A program made the position numbers and the translations under genes. Below, one piece after another: positions 49,006 through 58,716 of a stretch of DNA of 64,000 bases; positions within the stretch are counted from its first letter, which is position 1, and every line of letters begins with the position of its first letter. The notes beneath the pieces were generated by a model. The model ran no database searches, had not been told where the DNA came from, and saw only the letters and a list, made by a program, of their open reading frames with translations. The DNA is from Tabrizicola soli. GTDB taxonomy: Bacteria; Pseudomonadota; Alphaproteobacteria; Rhodobacterales; Rhodobacteraceae. Location: assembly GCF_015999335.1 (NCBI RefSeq), contig NZ_JAEACP010000012.1, positions 91,323-155,322 of the forward strand. The letters run 5' to 3'.

Positions 49006-50475
49006 ATGAACCGAACCGCACTCACACTCACGCTTGCCTTCCTCGCAGGACTGCCTGCCTTTGCCCAGGAGGGGCACGACACCCACCATACCGGGACCCC
49101 TGCGGAGGCCCCGACCGCGCAGATGCCGGCGATGCCGACGCAGTGCCAGGCCATGATGCAGGCGATGACCCCTGACTGCATGGCGTCGATGCAGCAGATG
49201 ATGCAAGGAATGATGCAGGGGATGATGGCCCCTGCCGAGGCGGCCGCGAACCTGCCCGACTTCACCCGCGCCAATCTTGCGGCGATGGACGCGATGCATG
49301 GCCCGATGATGGACGGCGTCAGGGCAGCAGACCCGGACGTGGCCTTCGTCCGCGGCATGATCCCGCACCATCAGGGCGCGATCGAGATGGCCCGGATCGC
49401 CCAGCAATACGGCAACGATCCGCAAGTGCAAGAATGGGCCGCCCAGATCATCGCGGCGCAAGAGGCCGAGATCGCCGCGATGCAGAACTGGCTGGCGGCC
49501 CAGGCTCCGCAGACGCCGATGGACCTTGGCACTGGCACGGTCTACTCCGCCAACGAGGGCGGCAGTTCGATCAGCGCCATTGACCTTTCTACAGGCGCGG
49601 TCGCCACGGTCACGCTGCCGCTGGCCCCGCACAATGTCGACCTGACCCCTGACGGCAAGCACCTGCTCGCGGTCGGTCAACCCGCGACGGGCGGACATGG
49701 CGGCGCGGCGCATGGCCACGATGCCGAAGGGGGCCTGCTGGCCATCCTCGACCCCGCCAACCTCTCCGCCCCGGCCAAGACCGTCCCGGTGGGAGAGCAT
49801 CCCGCCCATGTCGTCGCCGACCGCGCGGGCCGCGCCTTCGTCAGCCTCTCGGGCGCGAACGAGGTCGCGGTGGTCGATCTGGCGAAGGCCGAGGTGCTCG
49901 CGCGCATCCCGACCGGCGCCTATCCGCATGGCCTGCGCCTTGGCCCCGACCAGTCCCAGCTTTACGTCGCCAATGTCGAGGACGGCTCGGTCTCGCTCAT
50001 CGACACCGCCAGCCTCGCCGAGGTCGCGCGGATTCCCGTCGGCGAAGCCCCCGTGCAGGTGGGCTTCACGCCCTCGGGCGCGCAGGTCTACGTCTCGCTG
50101 CGCGACGAGAACCGTGTGGCGGTCATCGACACCGCGACCCGCGAGGTCACCGACCGGATCGATGTCGGGGCGAATCCGATCCAGATGGCCGCCACCCCGG
50201 ACGGTGCTTTCGTCTATGTCGCCAACCAGGGCACCGAGGCCGCGCCGGATGACACCGTCTCGGTCATCGACGCCGCAAGCGGCAAGGTGGTGAAGACGAT
50301 CACCACCGGCCCCGGCGCGCATGGCGTCTCGGTATCGGCGGACGGGGCTTTCGTTTTCGTGACGAACATCGCCGCCGATTCCGTCTCGATCATCGACACG
50401 CGCGCGCAAGAGGTGGTGGAGACGGTGCCCGTCGGCGACCGGCCGAACGGCGTGGTCTACGGTCGTCCGGACTGA
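49006..50475 (+). CDS. DUF305 domain fused to a YVTN-type beta-propeller, exported
   Basis: 489-residue periplasmic protein. A signal peptide (MNRTALTLTLAFLAGLPAFAQ) is followed by a His/Met-rich segment (GHDTHHTG, then MQQMMQGMMQGMMA) and a DUF305 domain with MIPHHQGAIEMARIAQQYG (residues about 105-165). The rest is seven or so repeats of the YVTN/NHL type (LYVANVEDGSVSLIDT, VYVANQGTE, VFVTNIAADSVSIIDT). DUF305 proteins are metal-associated four-helix proteins, and the fusion to a propeller is unusual. The start at 49006 is likeliest; an ATG at 48997 is also in frame. It lies in a copper/arsenic resistance region. Confidence 0.85.
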   Translation: MNRTALTLTLAFLAGLPAFAQEGHDTHHTGTPAEAPTAQMPAMPTQCQAMMQAMTPDCMASMQQMMQGMMQGMMAPAEAAANLPDFTRANLAAMDAMHGPMMDGVRAADPDVAFVRGMIPHHQGAIEMARIAQQYGNDPQVQEWAAQIIAAQEAEIAAMQNWLAAQAPQTPMDLGTGTVYSANEGGSSISAIDLSTGAVATVTLPLAPHNVDLTPDGKHLLAVGQPATGGHGGAAHGHDAEGGLLAILDPANLSAPAKTVPVGEHPAHVVADRAGRAFVSLSGANEVAVVDLAKAEVLARIPTGAYPHGLRLGPDQSQLYVANVEDGSVSLIDTASLAEVARIPVGEAPVQVGFTPSGAQVYVSLRDENRVAVIDTATREVTDRIDVGANPIQMAATPDGAFVYVANQGTEAAPDDTVSVIDAASGKVVKTITTGPGAHGVSVSADGAFVFVTNIAADSVSIIDTRAQEVVETVPVGDRPNGVVYGRPD

Positions 50476-50644
50476 CGGAGCCAAGGGTGGCGGCCGGGTA
50501 AACGGCCGCCACGTCGGAATGCAGGGATTCCGTGGCTTCATCTGGACGGAGTTCCAAGCCGCGATCCACCGGGGAAGACAGGCGCGCCAGAGTGTCATGA
50601 AACCTTCACTGGAAAAGGCAAATCAATTCCTGCATTCGGGAAAT

Positions 50645-51499
50645 ATGGAACAGAATCGCGCCGCCCATGCCTTCGCCACGCTCGGCCATCCCGGCCGGCT
50701 GGCCGTCTTCCGCCTCTTGATGCGCTTTGCTCCCCAGGGCGTGCGCCCGACCGAGATCGCCGAGGCGCTGAGCCTGAAGCAGAACACCCTGTCGCATCAT
50801 CTGGCCGACCTGACCGCCTCCGGCCTTGTCGGAGTCACCCGGCGGGGCCGGTCGCGCTACTACGCGGTCGATCTCGACACGACCGAAGGGCTGATCGGCT
50901 ATCTCGCCCTCGATGTCGGCCGTGCCCGGCCCGATCTCCTTGCCCCCTTGCTCTCTGCCCGGAAGGACGCCACCCCGATGACTGCCTCACCCCGCGACAC
51001 CGGCTTCGACGTGCTCTTCATCTGCTCGGGCAATTCGGCCCGCTCGATCTTTGCCGAGGCCATCCTGCGCGACCTCGGTCGCGGCAAATTCACGGCACAT
51101 TCGGCCGGCACGTGCCCCGGCAGCGCGTTGAACCCCTTCGCGCTCGAGGTCCTGGCGCGCAACGGCCACGACACCTCGGGCCTGCGCTCCAAGCACATCT
51201 CCGAGTTCCAGCAGCCCGGGTCGCCCGTGATGGATTTCGTCTTCACCGTCTGCGACGCGGCGGCGGCCGAGGAGTGCCCGCCCTGGCCCGGCCAGCCGAT
51301 CACCGGCCATTGGGGCCTGCCCGATCCGGTCAAGGCCACGGGCACGGAGGCGGAAAAGGCGCTGGTCTTTGCCCAGACCTATGCCGCGCTGCGCCGCCGG
51401 ATCACGGCCTTCGTCGAACTGCCCTTCGACAGCCTGAACCGGATGTCCCTGCAGTCCAGCGTCGATGCCATCGGCGCCGAAACGCAAGCAAAGGCCTGA
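50645..51499 (+). CDS. ArsR-type repressor fused to low-molecular-weight arsenate reductase ArsC
   Basis: 284-residue two-domain protein. Residues 1-110 form an ArsR winged helix ([28 protein letters not shown]). From about residue 120 there is a low-molecular-weight tyrosine-phosphatase-type ArsC with the P-loop [17 protein letters not shown] (CX5R), and further cysteines in [22 protein letters not shown]. The ArsR half contains no cysteine at all, so it lacks the usual arsenite-binding thiols. The start at 50645 (no strong ribosome site) could be as far up as the ATG at 50597. It is first in an operon with GAPDH and arsJ. Confidence 0.88.
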   Translation: MEQNRAAHAFATLGHPGRLAVFRLLMRFAPQGVRPTEIAEALSLKQNTLSHHLADLTASGLVGVTRRGRSRYYAVDLDTTEGLIGYLALDVGRARPDLLAPLLSARKDATPMTASPRDTGFDVLFICSGNSARSIFAEAILRDLGRGKFTAHSAGTCPGSALNPFALEVLARNGHDTSGLRSKHISEFQQPGSPVMDFVFTVCDAAAAEECPPWPGQPITGHWGLPDPVKATGTEAEKALVFAQTYAALRRRITAFVELPFDSLNRMSLQSSVDAIGAETQAKA

Positions 51500-51504
51500 T
51501 CCCC

Positions 51505-52512
51505 ATGGCCCGCATGGCACTCAACGGCCTCGGCCGGATCGGAAAGCTGGTCCTGCGTGACCTGATCGACACCGGCGCCGGGGGCGAGATCGTCCTGCTG
51601 AACGATCCCGTCGGCGATGTCGGACAGCACGCGCTCATGCTGGAGTTCGACAGCGTCCACGGCCGCTGGCGCACGCCGGTCGGCCATCGGGACGAGGCGC
51701 TGGTCCTTGCCGGCCGGACCATCCGCCTGACGCATGAGAGGACCATCGAGGCGCTGCCGCTGGCGGAGTTGGGCGTGGATCTCGTCATCGACTGCACTGG
51801 CGCCTTCAAGACCGCAGCCAAGCTCGCGCCCTATCGTGCTGCGGGCGTGAAGAAGGTGGTCGTCTCTGCCCCGGTCAAGGATGGCGGCGCGCTGAACCTG
51901 GTTTATGGAGTGAACCATAACCTCTATGACGGCTCGCAGGCGCTGGTCACGGCGGCCTCCTGCACGACGAATTGCCTCGCCCCGGTGGTGAAGGTGATCC
52001 ACGAAAGCCTTGGCATCCGCCATGGCTCGATCACCACGATCCATGACGTGACCAACAGCCAGACCATCGTGGATCGCCCCGCCAAGGACATGCGCCGCGC
52101 GCGGTCGGCCCTGATGAACCTGATCCCCACCAGCACGGGCAGCGCCACCGCGATCGCGCTGATCTACCCCGAACTCAAGGGCCGGCTGAACGGCCATGCG
52201 GTCCGCGTGCCATTGCTGAACGCCTCCCTCACCGACTGCGTGTTCGAGGTGGAGCGCCCGACCACGGCCGAGGAGGTGAACGCCCTGTTCAAGGCCGCTG
52301 CCGAGGGCCCTCTGAAGGGGATCCTGGGGTATGAGACCCGCCCCCTGGTCTCGTGCGACTTCACCAACGACCCGCGGTCGTCGATCATCGACGCTCCTTC
52401 CACCATGGTGATCAACGGCACCCAGGTGAAGATCTACGCCTGGTATGACAACGAATGGGGCTATTCCTGCCGGCTGGCGGACATCGCGCGACTGGTCGCG
52501 GCATCGCTGTGA
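51505..52512 (+). CDS. Glyceraldehyde-3-phosphate dehydrogenase of the ArsJ arsenate-efflux pathway
   Basis: 335-residue GAPDH. The NAD-binding N-terminus [16 protein letters not shown], the catalytic cysteine block [14 protein letters not shown] and the C-terminal [15 protein letters not shown] are intact. Placed between arsR-arsC and arsJ, it is expected to form 1-arseno-3-phosphoglycerate from glyceraldehyde-3-phosphate and arsenate, which ArsJ exports. This role is established for GAPDH/ArsJ pairs in other bacteria and is inferred here from context. It starts 5 bases after the upstream stop. Confidence 0.93.
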   Translation: MARMALNGLGRIGKLVLRDLIDTGAGGEIVLLNDPVGDVGQHALMLEFDSVHGRWRTPVGHRDEALVLAGRTIRLTHERTIEALPLAELGVDLVIDCTGAFKTAAKLAPYRAAGVKKVVVSAPVKDGGALNLVYGVNHNLYDGSQALVTAASCTTNCLAPVVKVIHESLGIRHGSITTIHDVTNSQTIVDRPAKDMRRARSALMNLIPTSTGSATAIALIYPELKGRLNGHAVRVPLLNASLTDCVFEVERPTTAEEVNALFKAAAEGPLKGILGYETRPLVSCDFTNDPRSSIIDAPSTMVINGTQVKIYAWYDNEWGYSCRLADIARLVAASL

Positions 52513-53750
52513 GCCAGCCCTTGCGCGCCTATGCCGCCGTCACGGCGGCCTACTGGGCCTTCATGCTGTCGGACGGCGCCCTGCGGATGATGGTGCTGCT
52601 GCATTTCAACGCGCTCGGCTTCTCGCCGGTGCAACTGGCCTGGCTCTTTCTGCTCTACGAGGTCGCGGGGATCGTCACCAACCTCGCCGCCGGCTGGCTG
52701 GCGGCGAGGTTCGGACTGGCGGCCACGCTTCATGGCGGGCTGGCGCTGCAGATCGGGGCGCTGGTGGCGCTGGCGCAGCTTGACCCCGGCTGGAGCATCG
52801 CGGCCTCGGTCGTCTTCGTCATGGCCGTACAGGGCGTGTCGGGCGCGGCCAAGGATCTGGTCAAGATGTCGTCGAAATCGGCGGTGAAACTGCTGGCGCC
52901 GACAAGGGACGGCGGTCTGTTCCGCTGGGTCGCAAGGCTCACCGGATCGAAGAACGCGGTCAAGGGGCTGGGCTTCTTCCTTGGCGCGGCCCTGCTGGCG
53001 CTGGCGGGGTTCGACCTGGCGCTCTGGGGCATGGCGGCGGTGCTGGCCGTGATCCTGATCGCCATCGCCCTGTTCCTGCCAGCGGGCCTGCCTGGCCGCA
53101 TGAGAGCCGATGAGGCCTGGGCTGGCTGGCGGTCGCGCGATCCGCGCGTCAACCGGCTGTCGCTGGCGCGGCTGTTCCTGTTCGGCGCGCGAGACGTGTG
53201 GTTCGTCGTCGGCATCCCGGTCTATTTCCAGGCGGTGCTGTCGGACGGCACGGCCGAAGGGCGCCGCGAGGCATTCTTCCTTGTCGGCGGGTTCATGGCC
53301 CTGTGGATCATCGCCTATGGCGCGGTGCAGGCTTTCGCGCCGCGTCTTCTGGGGGGCAGGACCCAGCCCGAGGCAGAGACCACCCGCAAGGCCGTTCTCT
53401 GGGCCGGCCTTCTGGTGCCGATCCCCTTCTTCCTTGCCGGGGCGGCGTGGATCGCGGGGGAAGGCGCCCCTTGGCTGACCGCCACGCTGACCGGGGGGCT
53501 TCTGCTGTTCGGCTTCGTCTTCGCCGTCAACTCCTCCGTCCATTCCTACCTGATCCTGGCGTTCGGAGCGGCGGAACGGATCACGCGGGATGTGGGCTTC
53601 TATTACATGGCGAATGCCGCCGGGCGCCTGATCGGCACGCTGCTCTCCGGCCTGAGCTACCAGCTTGGCGGGTTACCCCTGTGCCTTTTCACCGCGGGGG
53701 CCATGGCGCTGGCAAGCTGGCTCGCGGCGCGGCGGCTCGACCCCGGCTGA
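52509..53750 (+). CDS. arsJ: ArsJ, organoarsenical (1-arseno-3-phosphoglycerate) exporter
   Basis: 413-residue major-facilitator membrane protein with about eleven to twelve hydrophobic segments. The ArsJ blocks [20 protein letters not shown] near the N-terminus and [19 protein letters not shown] in the middle are diagnostic. The GTG at 52509 overlaps the GAPDH stop by 4 bases, as expected for the coupled pair. It sits in the inner membrane and exports the unstable arsenate ester, giving arsenate resistance without reduction. Confidence 0.9.
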   Translation: MSQPLRAYAAVTAAYWAFMLSDGALRMMVLLHFNALGFSPVQLAWLFLLYEVAGIVTNLAAGWLAARFGLAATLHGGLALQIGALVALAQLDPGWSIAASVVFVMAVQGVSGAAKDLVKMSSKSAVKLLAPTRDGGLFRWVARLTGSKNAVKGLGFFLGAALLALAGFDLALWGMAAVLAVILIAIALFLPAGLPGRMRADEAWAGWRSRDPRVNRLSLARLFLFGARDVWFVVGIPVYFQAVLSDGTAEGRREAFFLVGGFMALWIIAYGAVQAFAPRLLGGRTQPEAETTRKAVLWAGLLVPIPFFLAGAAWIAGEGAPWLTATLTGGLLLFGFVFAVNSSVHSYLILAFGAAERITRDVGFYYMANAAGRLIGTLLSGLSYQLGGLPLCLFTAGAMALASWLAARRLDPG

Positions 53751-53964
53751 ACACAGCGCGGTTCCCGTCTGGCCGGCTGGCTTCGGCGCTGCGCAACATC
53801 CGTGCCGCGACCCCGACTCAGCGGGGTCGGCACCCTGATCCCCAGATCGCGCAGGCCGGCGCCCGTCCAGGCGGGTCAGGATCCCGTGCCGCGCCTATCC
53901 CCGCCTTCGACAGTCTCAGCGCATGGTCTGCGAACAGACAGACAATGTTGCGGCCCCTACCCTG

Positions 53965-55803
53965 TCAGGCCTCCGGCAGCTTCCGCACCGCGCCTTGCGC
54001 GGCCGAGGTGGCGAGCATCGCATAGGCCCTCAGCGCCGTGCTGATCTTCCGGGCGCGCGGGGCCGCCGGGGCCCAGCCCTTGGCGTCCTGTTCCACCCGG
54101 CGCCTGGCCAGCTCGGCCTCCGGCACAGCAAGGACGATCGTCCGCGCAGGAATGTTGATCTCGATCCGGTCGCCGTCGCGCACCAGGCCGATGGTCCCGC
54201 CCGCCGCCGCCTCGGGCGAGACGTGGCCGATCGACAGGCCCGAGGTGCCGCCCGAGAAGCGTCCGTCGGTGATCAGGGCGCAGGCCTTCCCCAGGCCCTT
54301 CGACTTCAGGTAGCTCGTGGGATACAGCATCTCCTGCATTCCCGGCCCGCCCTTCGGTCCCTCGTAGCGGATCACCACCACGTCGCCGGCCTGGATGCGG
54401 TTCGAAAGGATCGCCTCGACCGCGGCGTTCTGCGATTCGAAGACCCGCGCGGGGCCGGCAAAGACCAGGATCGACTCGTCCACCCCCGCCGTCTTCACGA
54501 TGCAGCCCTCGGGCGCGAGGTTCCCCGCCAGCACCGCAAGGCCCCCGTCCCTGGAGAAGGCGTGCTCGGCATCCCGGATCGCGCCCGTCTGGCGGTCGAG
54601 GTCGAGGTCCTTCCAGCGGCGGTCCTGGCTGAAGGCCTCGGTGGTGGCGACGCCGCCCGGCGCGGCGCGAAAGAAGGTCCGGACCGACTCCTGGTTGGTG
54701 CGCGAGATGTCCCACTGGTCGATGGCCGCGCCAAGGCTGCGGGCGTGGATCGTGGGCACCTCGCGGTGCAGAAGCCCCGCCGCGTCGAGCTGGCCCAGGA
54801 TCGCCGGAATCCCGCCGGCGCGATGCACGTCCTCCATGTGCACGTCCGACTTGGCGGGCGCGACCTTGCACAGGCAGGGCACGCGGCGGCTCAGGCGGTC
54901 GATGTCCTCCATGCCGAAGTCCACGCCGCCCTCATGCGCGGCGGCCAGGATGTGCAGCACCGTGTTGGTCGATCCCCCCATGGCGATGTCCAGCGCCATG
55001 GCGTTCTCGAACGCCGCCTTGGTCGCGATGGAGCGGGGCAGCACGCTCTCGTCGTTCTGTTCGTAGTAACGGCGCGCGAGGTCCACGATCAGGTGGCCCG
55101 CTTCCACGAAAAGCCGCTTGCGGTCGGCATGGGTGGCGAGCGTGGAGCCGTTCCCCGGCAGCGACAGGCCCAGGGCTTCCGTCAGGCAGTTCATCGAGTT
55201 GGCGGTGAACATCCCCGAGCACGAGCCGCAGGTCGGGCAGGCCGAGCGTTCGATCTGCGTGACCTCCTCGTCGGTCACGGCGTCATCCGCGGCGGCGACC
55301 ATCGCGTCCACGAGGTCGAGAGCGACCTCCTTGCCGCGCAGCGTGACCTTCCCGGCCTCCATGGGCCCGCCCGAGACGAACACCACGGGGATATCCAGCC
55401 GCATCGCCGCCATCAGCATCCCGGGCGTGATCTTGTCGCAGTTGGAGATGCAGACCATGGCATCGGCGCAATGCGCGTTGACCATGTATTCCACGCTGTC
55501 GGCGATAAGCTCGCGCGAGGGGAGCGAGTAGAGCATCCCGTCGTGGCCCATGGCGATGCCGTCGTCCACGGCGATGGTGTTGAACTCCTTGGCGACGCCG
55601 CCGGCCGCCTCGATCTCACGCGCGACCAGTTGCCCGAGGTCCTTGAGGTGGACGTGGCCGGGCACGAACTGCGTGAAGGAGTTGACGACGGCGATGATCG
55701 GCTTGCCGAAGTCCTCGTCCTTCATGCCGGTGGCCCGCCAGAGGCCACGGGCGCCAGCCATGTTGCGGCCATGGGTGGTGGTGCGGGAGCGATAGGCGGG
55801 CAT
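53965..55803 (-). CDS. ilvD: Dihydroxy-acid dehydratase
   Basis: 612-residue Fe-S dehydratase of the isoleucine/valine pathway that converts 2,3-dihydroxy-3-methyl(iso)valerate to the 2-oxoacid. Cluster cysteines are in [12 protein letters not shown] and [23 protein letters not shown]. The C-terminal catalytic segment contains [22 protein letters not shown]. The start at 55803 gives the usual [30 protein letters not shown] N-terminus. It is the last clear core gene before the accessory region to the right. Confidence 0.96.
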   Translation of the reverse strand: MPAYRSRTTTHGRNMAGARGLWRATGMKDEDFGKPIIAVVNSFTQFVPGHVHLKDLGQLVAREIEAAGGVAKEFNTIAVDDGIAMGHDGMLYSLPSRELIADSVEYMVNAHCADAMVCISNCDKITPGMLMAAMRLDIPVVFVSGGPMEAGKVTLRGKEVALDLVDAMVAAADDAVTDEEVTQIERSACPTCGSCSGMFTANSMNCLTEALGLSLPGNGSTLATHADRKRLFVEAGHLIVDLARRYYEQNDESVLPRSIATKAAFENAMALDIAMGGSTNTVLHILAAAHEGGVDFGMEDIDRLSRRVPCLCKVAPAKSDVHMEDVHRAGGIPAILGQLDAAGLLHREVPTIHARSLGAAIDQWDISRTNQESVRTFFRAAPGGVATTEAFSQDRRWKDLDLDRQTGAIRDAEHAFSRDGGLAVLAGNLAPEGCIVKTAGVDESILVFAGPARVFESQNAAVEAILSNRIQAGDVVVIRYEGPKGGPGMQEMLYPTSYLKSKGLGKACALITDGRFSGGTSGLSIGHVSPEAAAGGTIGLVRDGDRIEINIPARTIVLAVPEAELARRRVEQDAKGWAPAAPRARKISTALRAYAMLATSAAQGAVRKLPEA

Positions 55804-56070
55804 CTGGACCTCGGGAGCGAAAGCGAAAGGAGAGCAGGGTCGGCCCCTCTTAGGCCTACGGGCGGCCAGGATCAACAGACGCGGCGCCACATCATCGGTC
55901 GACGATGTCCGAGGCTTGAAGACGCGTTCCCATTTCGCGCCGGCAAGGCGGGCGCAGACCTGACCGCTCCGCGCCTTGAAACAGCGCAGGCCATCTCATC
56001 CCCTTCTGGCGCCGGAAATGGCATCAGGTCCTGGAGACCAAGGGTTTTCATTCGGATCAAGAGGATAGGA

Positions 56071-56117
56071 TGGTGCTGCAAGAGAGGATTGAACTCTCGA
56101 CCTCTCCCTTACCAAGG
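56071..56117 (-). tRNA. 3' fragment of tRNA-Thr(GGT): attachment-site duplicate
   Basis: Read on the minus strand, this stretch gives the second half of a tRNA: anticodon loop CCTTGGTAAGG (anticodon GGT), variable loop AGGTC, a perfect T-arm GAGAG-TTCAATC-CTCTC, acceptor strand TTGCAGC, then A and an encoded CCA. Continuing right (the 5' side) there is no D-arm or 5' acceptor strand, so it is not a working gene. A 3' half beginning at the anticodon loop is what remains when a tyrosine-recombinase element integrates into a tRNA gene. The orientation puts the element to the right. Confidence 0.75.
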
Positions 56118-56798
56118 AAGGGCCTAGCCATAAGTTCACTGCGTGTTCCCTATTTATACCCGTTTTCGACCTGATTGAGGTCAGTTGGAAAGCCCCAATC
56201 GGAACCCAAGCGGAACCCGGGATCGTATCTTTGGGGCACATTCCCCGGAGCATCCACGCGGTCGAAGGTGTGGAAGAGTGTAGGCAGAGCGCGGGCGGGC
56301 AAGATCGTTCGCCAGCAGGCCGGCCAGGCCTGCTGGCGCGTCGCACCGGGAAGGTTCTTCGAAGGCTGTCATTTGTGCCCCTCTCTCTCCAGGCTGGCGG
56401 CGCCGGGGCAACGGGGCCGCCGAACGGGGCGGGGGGCACATAATCCTTCCGCAGTGTGCCGGACCCCTTTTTAATGAGCGGGAAGCCGCAGTCATGTCGG
56501 GATTCTCGTCGGGAGTGGTCGCAACTGCTTTATGCTCTGACGACGACAGTTGCCGTCGTAGACACGAAATTTTACCTGCCCACAAAGGAACTGGGGAGTA
56601 CCCCGCCGGGTTGTCAGTGACTGGCGGCTGTGGAACCTGGACGCGGAGCTCCTCAGATGACGATCGACGACCTCTACAGCCATGGCGGCGAACAGAAACA
56701 AAACTTTAGCCCAGACGGTTATTCAATCGACCTCTTCATCCCGCTGGCAGGCGCCGATGGTCCGGTCACAGAACCTCCAGCGGAAAGCGAGTGGGACC
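56118..56798. other. Gene-poor stretch at the edge of the accessory region
   Basis: About 680 bases with no convincing coding region. A possible general-stress (EcfG-type) promoter GGAAC-N17-GGTT lies at 56587-56612. A short open frame from 56657 gives an unrecognised acidic peptide. Confidence 0.45.
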
Positions 56799-57173
56799 AT
56801 GCAAATCAAAGTCTTGGTGGTTGAGGACGATGGCTTGATCGCTGCTGACTACAAGACGACGATCCTGAACCGGGGCTGGCAGGTGCTTGGACCCGCAGCA
56901 ACGGCCGACCAGGCCCTCGGCTTGCTGAAGGATGACACCCCCACCGTCGCCATACTGGACCTGATGCTGCGGCGGGGCTTGTCGACGCCGGTGGCGGAGG
57001 CCCTGAACATTCAAGGCATCCCCTTCATTCTGGCGAGCGGTTGCGCCGATGCAATGGCAATCGGGGGGGCCGCCTTCCGCGGCATCGACAATCTGGGCAA
57101 GCCCTCCTCACCCGATGAACTCGTCAATGCCCTGGAAACTGCCATCGCGAAGTTCCGGCGACGGGTGAACTAG
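56799..57173 (+). CDS. Single-domain response regulator (receiver only)
   Basis: 124-residue CheY-like receiver domain with no output domain. The acidic pair is in LVVEDDGLIAAD, the phospho-acceptor Asp54 is in VAILDLMLRRG, and the conserved lysine is in LGKPSSPDEL. Lone receivers of this type serve as phosphate sinks or histidine-kinase partners in alphaproteobacterial stress signalling. No kinase gene is next to it. The ATG at 56799 follows GTGGGACC. It lies in the accessory region. Confidence 0.8.
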   Translation: MQIKVLVVEDDGLIAADYKTTILNRGWQVLGPAATADQALGLLKDDTPTVAILDLMLRRGLSTPVAEALNIQGIPFILASGCADAMAIGGAAFRGIDNLGKPSSPDELVNALETAIAKFRRRVN

Positions 57174-57580
57174 GGGAGTCGTGAAAGTTCTCCGACCCTC
57201 AATGGTAAGGCCATCGAAAATGGTGTGGTAAGCGAGAGGGGGACAGCTGTCCGGATCTGGGGGCCGGGCAACTCCAGAGCCGCGGTGGTCGACCCGAACG
57301 CACAGCGGGCCGCCAGTCCTGCATTACTGCCGGTGGGACCCGTCCGGAGCATTAGGCGAAGGGACGTCTGTTCCTTCCTCTCCTTGCTGATGCTGGGGGG
57401 CAGTCACGGTTCGCACAAGTGTTTGGGCGGCATGAGCCACTTATCGCCCCTCGCGTCGTCGGAAGAAAGCTTGCTCGCATGTTGGGTTGACGCCCGTTTT
57501 CGCAGTATGTGTCTCGGTCTACATGGGGATGCTGAAGGTCAACTTCCGCTCCTCGTGCCGAGTAAGCCGTCCTTTTGCTG
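57174..57580. other. Intergenic stretch before parDE, nothing recognised
   Basis: About 400 bases with open frames on both strands but none with protein-like composition that I recognise. Confidence 0.4.
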
Positions 57581-57636
57581 TTGCCTCCTTCCAGAGCCAC
57601 GGTATGATCTAGTCACACCATGGCTCTGGAAGGAGG
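57581..57636 (+). promoter_or_regulatory. parDE promoter and operator palindrome
   Basis: Perfect 16-bp inverted arms CCTCCTTCCAGAGCCA (57584-57599) and TGGCTCTGGAAGGAGG (57621-57636) flank a -10-like TATGAT (57603-57608), with a -35-like TTGCCT at 57581-57586. The right arm contains the GGAAGGAGG ribosome site of the antitoxin gene. This is the expected layout for ParD/ParDE autorepression. Confidence 0.75.
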
Positions 57637-57642
57637 CGTATC

Positions 57643-57909
57643 ATGACCGTGAAGACCACCCTCAGCTTCACCGACCGCCATCACCGTTTCCTTACGGAGA
57701 AGGTGGATGCCGGGGTCTTCGCCTCGCAGTCGGCGCTGGTTGCCGCCGCGCTGGAGCAGATGATCCAGGACGAGGAAGAGCGTGAGGTCGCACTGGGTGC
57801 CCTGGCCGACGAGATCCGGGGCCGGCTCCAGACGCCTCGCGATGCCTTTCTCGATGTCGACGGGGCGTTTGCCCGTGCTCGTGCCCGTGCTTCGCAGGGC
57901 GCTGGGTGA
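57643..57909 (+). CDS. parD: ParD-type antitoxin (ribbon-helix-helix)
   Basis: 88-residue type II antitoxin of the ParD/CopG class. The N-terminal ribbon-helix-helix is VKTTLSFTDRHHRFLTEKV and FASQSALVAAALEQMI, and an acidic, unstructured tail (QDEEEREVALG and after) binds the toxin. It overlaps the toxin gene by 4 bases, with the antitoxin first, the standard order. Transcription starts inside the large palindrome upstream. Confidence 0.88.
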   Translation: MTVKTTLSFTDRHHRFLTEKVDAGVFASQSALVAAALEQMIQDEEEREVALGALADEIRGRLQTPRDAFLDVDGAFARARARASQGAG

Positions 57910-58220
57910 GCTACCGTATCCGCTTTCATCCCTCGGTCGCCAACGATCTCGAATGGATCGCCGGCTGGATTTCCGACTACGCGGGATCATCCGTTGCTTC
58001 CGCAAAGCTGGCAGAGATCGAGGGCACCATCCTCGGCCTAGCCGCGACGCCACATAAGGGCAGCACGCGGGACGAGATCGCGCCCGGTCTTCGGGCGATC
58101 CCGGCGGGACGCAAAGGCGTTGTCGTGTTCAAGGTGGACGATGACATGCGGGAGGTTCTGATCTATGCCGTGACCTATGGCGGTGCGGACTGGATCAAGC
58201 GTAGCAGGTCCCGAAGCTGA
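57906..58220 (+). CDS. parE: ParE/RelE-family toxin
   Basis: 104-residue toxin of the RelE/ParE superfamily: YRIRFHPSVANDLEWIAGWIS at the N-terminus and the C-terminal VVFKVDDDMREVLIYAVTYGGADW. ParE members block DNA gyrase; RelE-type mRNA cleavage cannot be excluded from sequence alone. It uses a GTG start overlapping the antitoxin stop. The pair may stabilise the surrounding element. Confidence 0.87.
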   Translation: MSYRIRFHPSVANDLEWIAGWISDYAGSSVASAKLAEIEGTILGLAATPHKGSTRDEIAPGLRAIPAGRKGVVVFKVDDDMREVLIYAVTYGGADWIKRSRSRS

Positions 58221-58288
58221 GGTGGAATTGCGGGTGATAAGGTTCCGGCAGCCTTGGCTGTCCAGGGCTGGAGTGCCGCTCGGAACAT

Positions 58289-58716
58289 ATTGAAACAGTT
58301 GGTAAATCCTGTTCCCGCAACCAAGGATAATTGCGAAACCTCCGGAGGTCCCGCCGCGGAGGCTTTTTTGCTGTCCGCGAGACGGCTTCCGAGATGCGCC
58401 TTGCGAGCCGAGCAGATTGTCGAGGGCCACAGCTTCCGCCAGGAAATCCGGGCTCTTCTTGCCCGCCGCAAAGCGCAGGATCGCGCCGAGATCGCCGTGC
58501 AGGACGATGGCCAGTTCTCGTCTGTCCGGCACCAGCGTCACCTGGTTGAAACAGAGATCGGAAAGCCTGCGCCGCATGGGTACGGCCGTCCGCGTCCTGC
58601 AGGTGTTCATAGAGCTGGCCGATCCGCGGCGCGTAGAGCGAGACCATGTTCGGATGCAGCAGGGGCGGGGGCGCTTTCGCATTGGCCAGCTTCTCCGCCG
58701 GCTCCGTCTTCGGCAT
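58289..58716 (-). pseudogene. Serine recombinase C-terminal remnant, frameshifted
   Basis: On the minus strand, 58716-58549 encodes KAPPPLLHPNMVSLYAPRIG and HLQDADGRTHAAQAFRSLF. After a frameshift, 58547-58420 continues QVTLVPDRRELAIVLHGDLG and AILRFAAGKK. After another shift, 58345-58290 gives VSQLSLVAGTGF. Together these match the C-terminal end of large serine recombinases of phages and integrated elements. The catalytic domain is absent. The element to which it belonged can no longer be mobilised by it. Confidence 0.7.

Noticed and set aside
56071..56117. A complete tRNA-Thr gene
   Set aside because: No D-arm or 5' acceptor strand follows on the 5' side; only the 3' half from the anticodon loop is present.
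53923..56127. Long plus-strand frame opposite ilvD running into the tRNA fragment
   Set aside because: Antisense of ilvD; composition is not protein-like.
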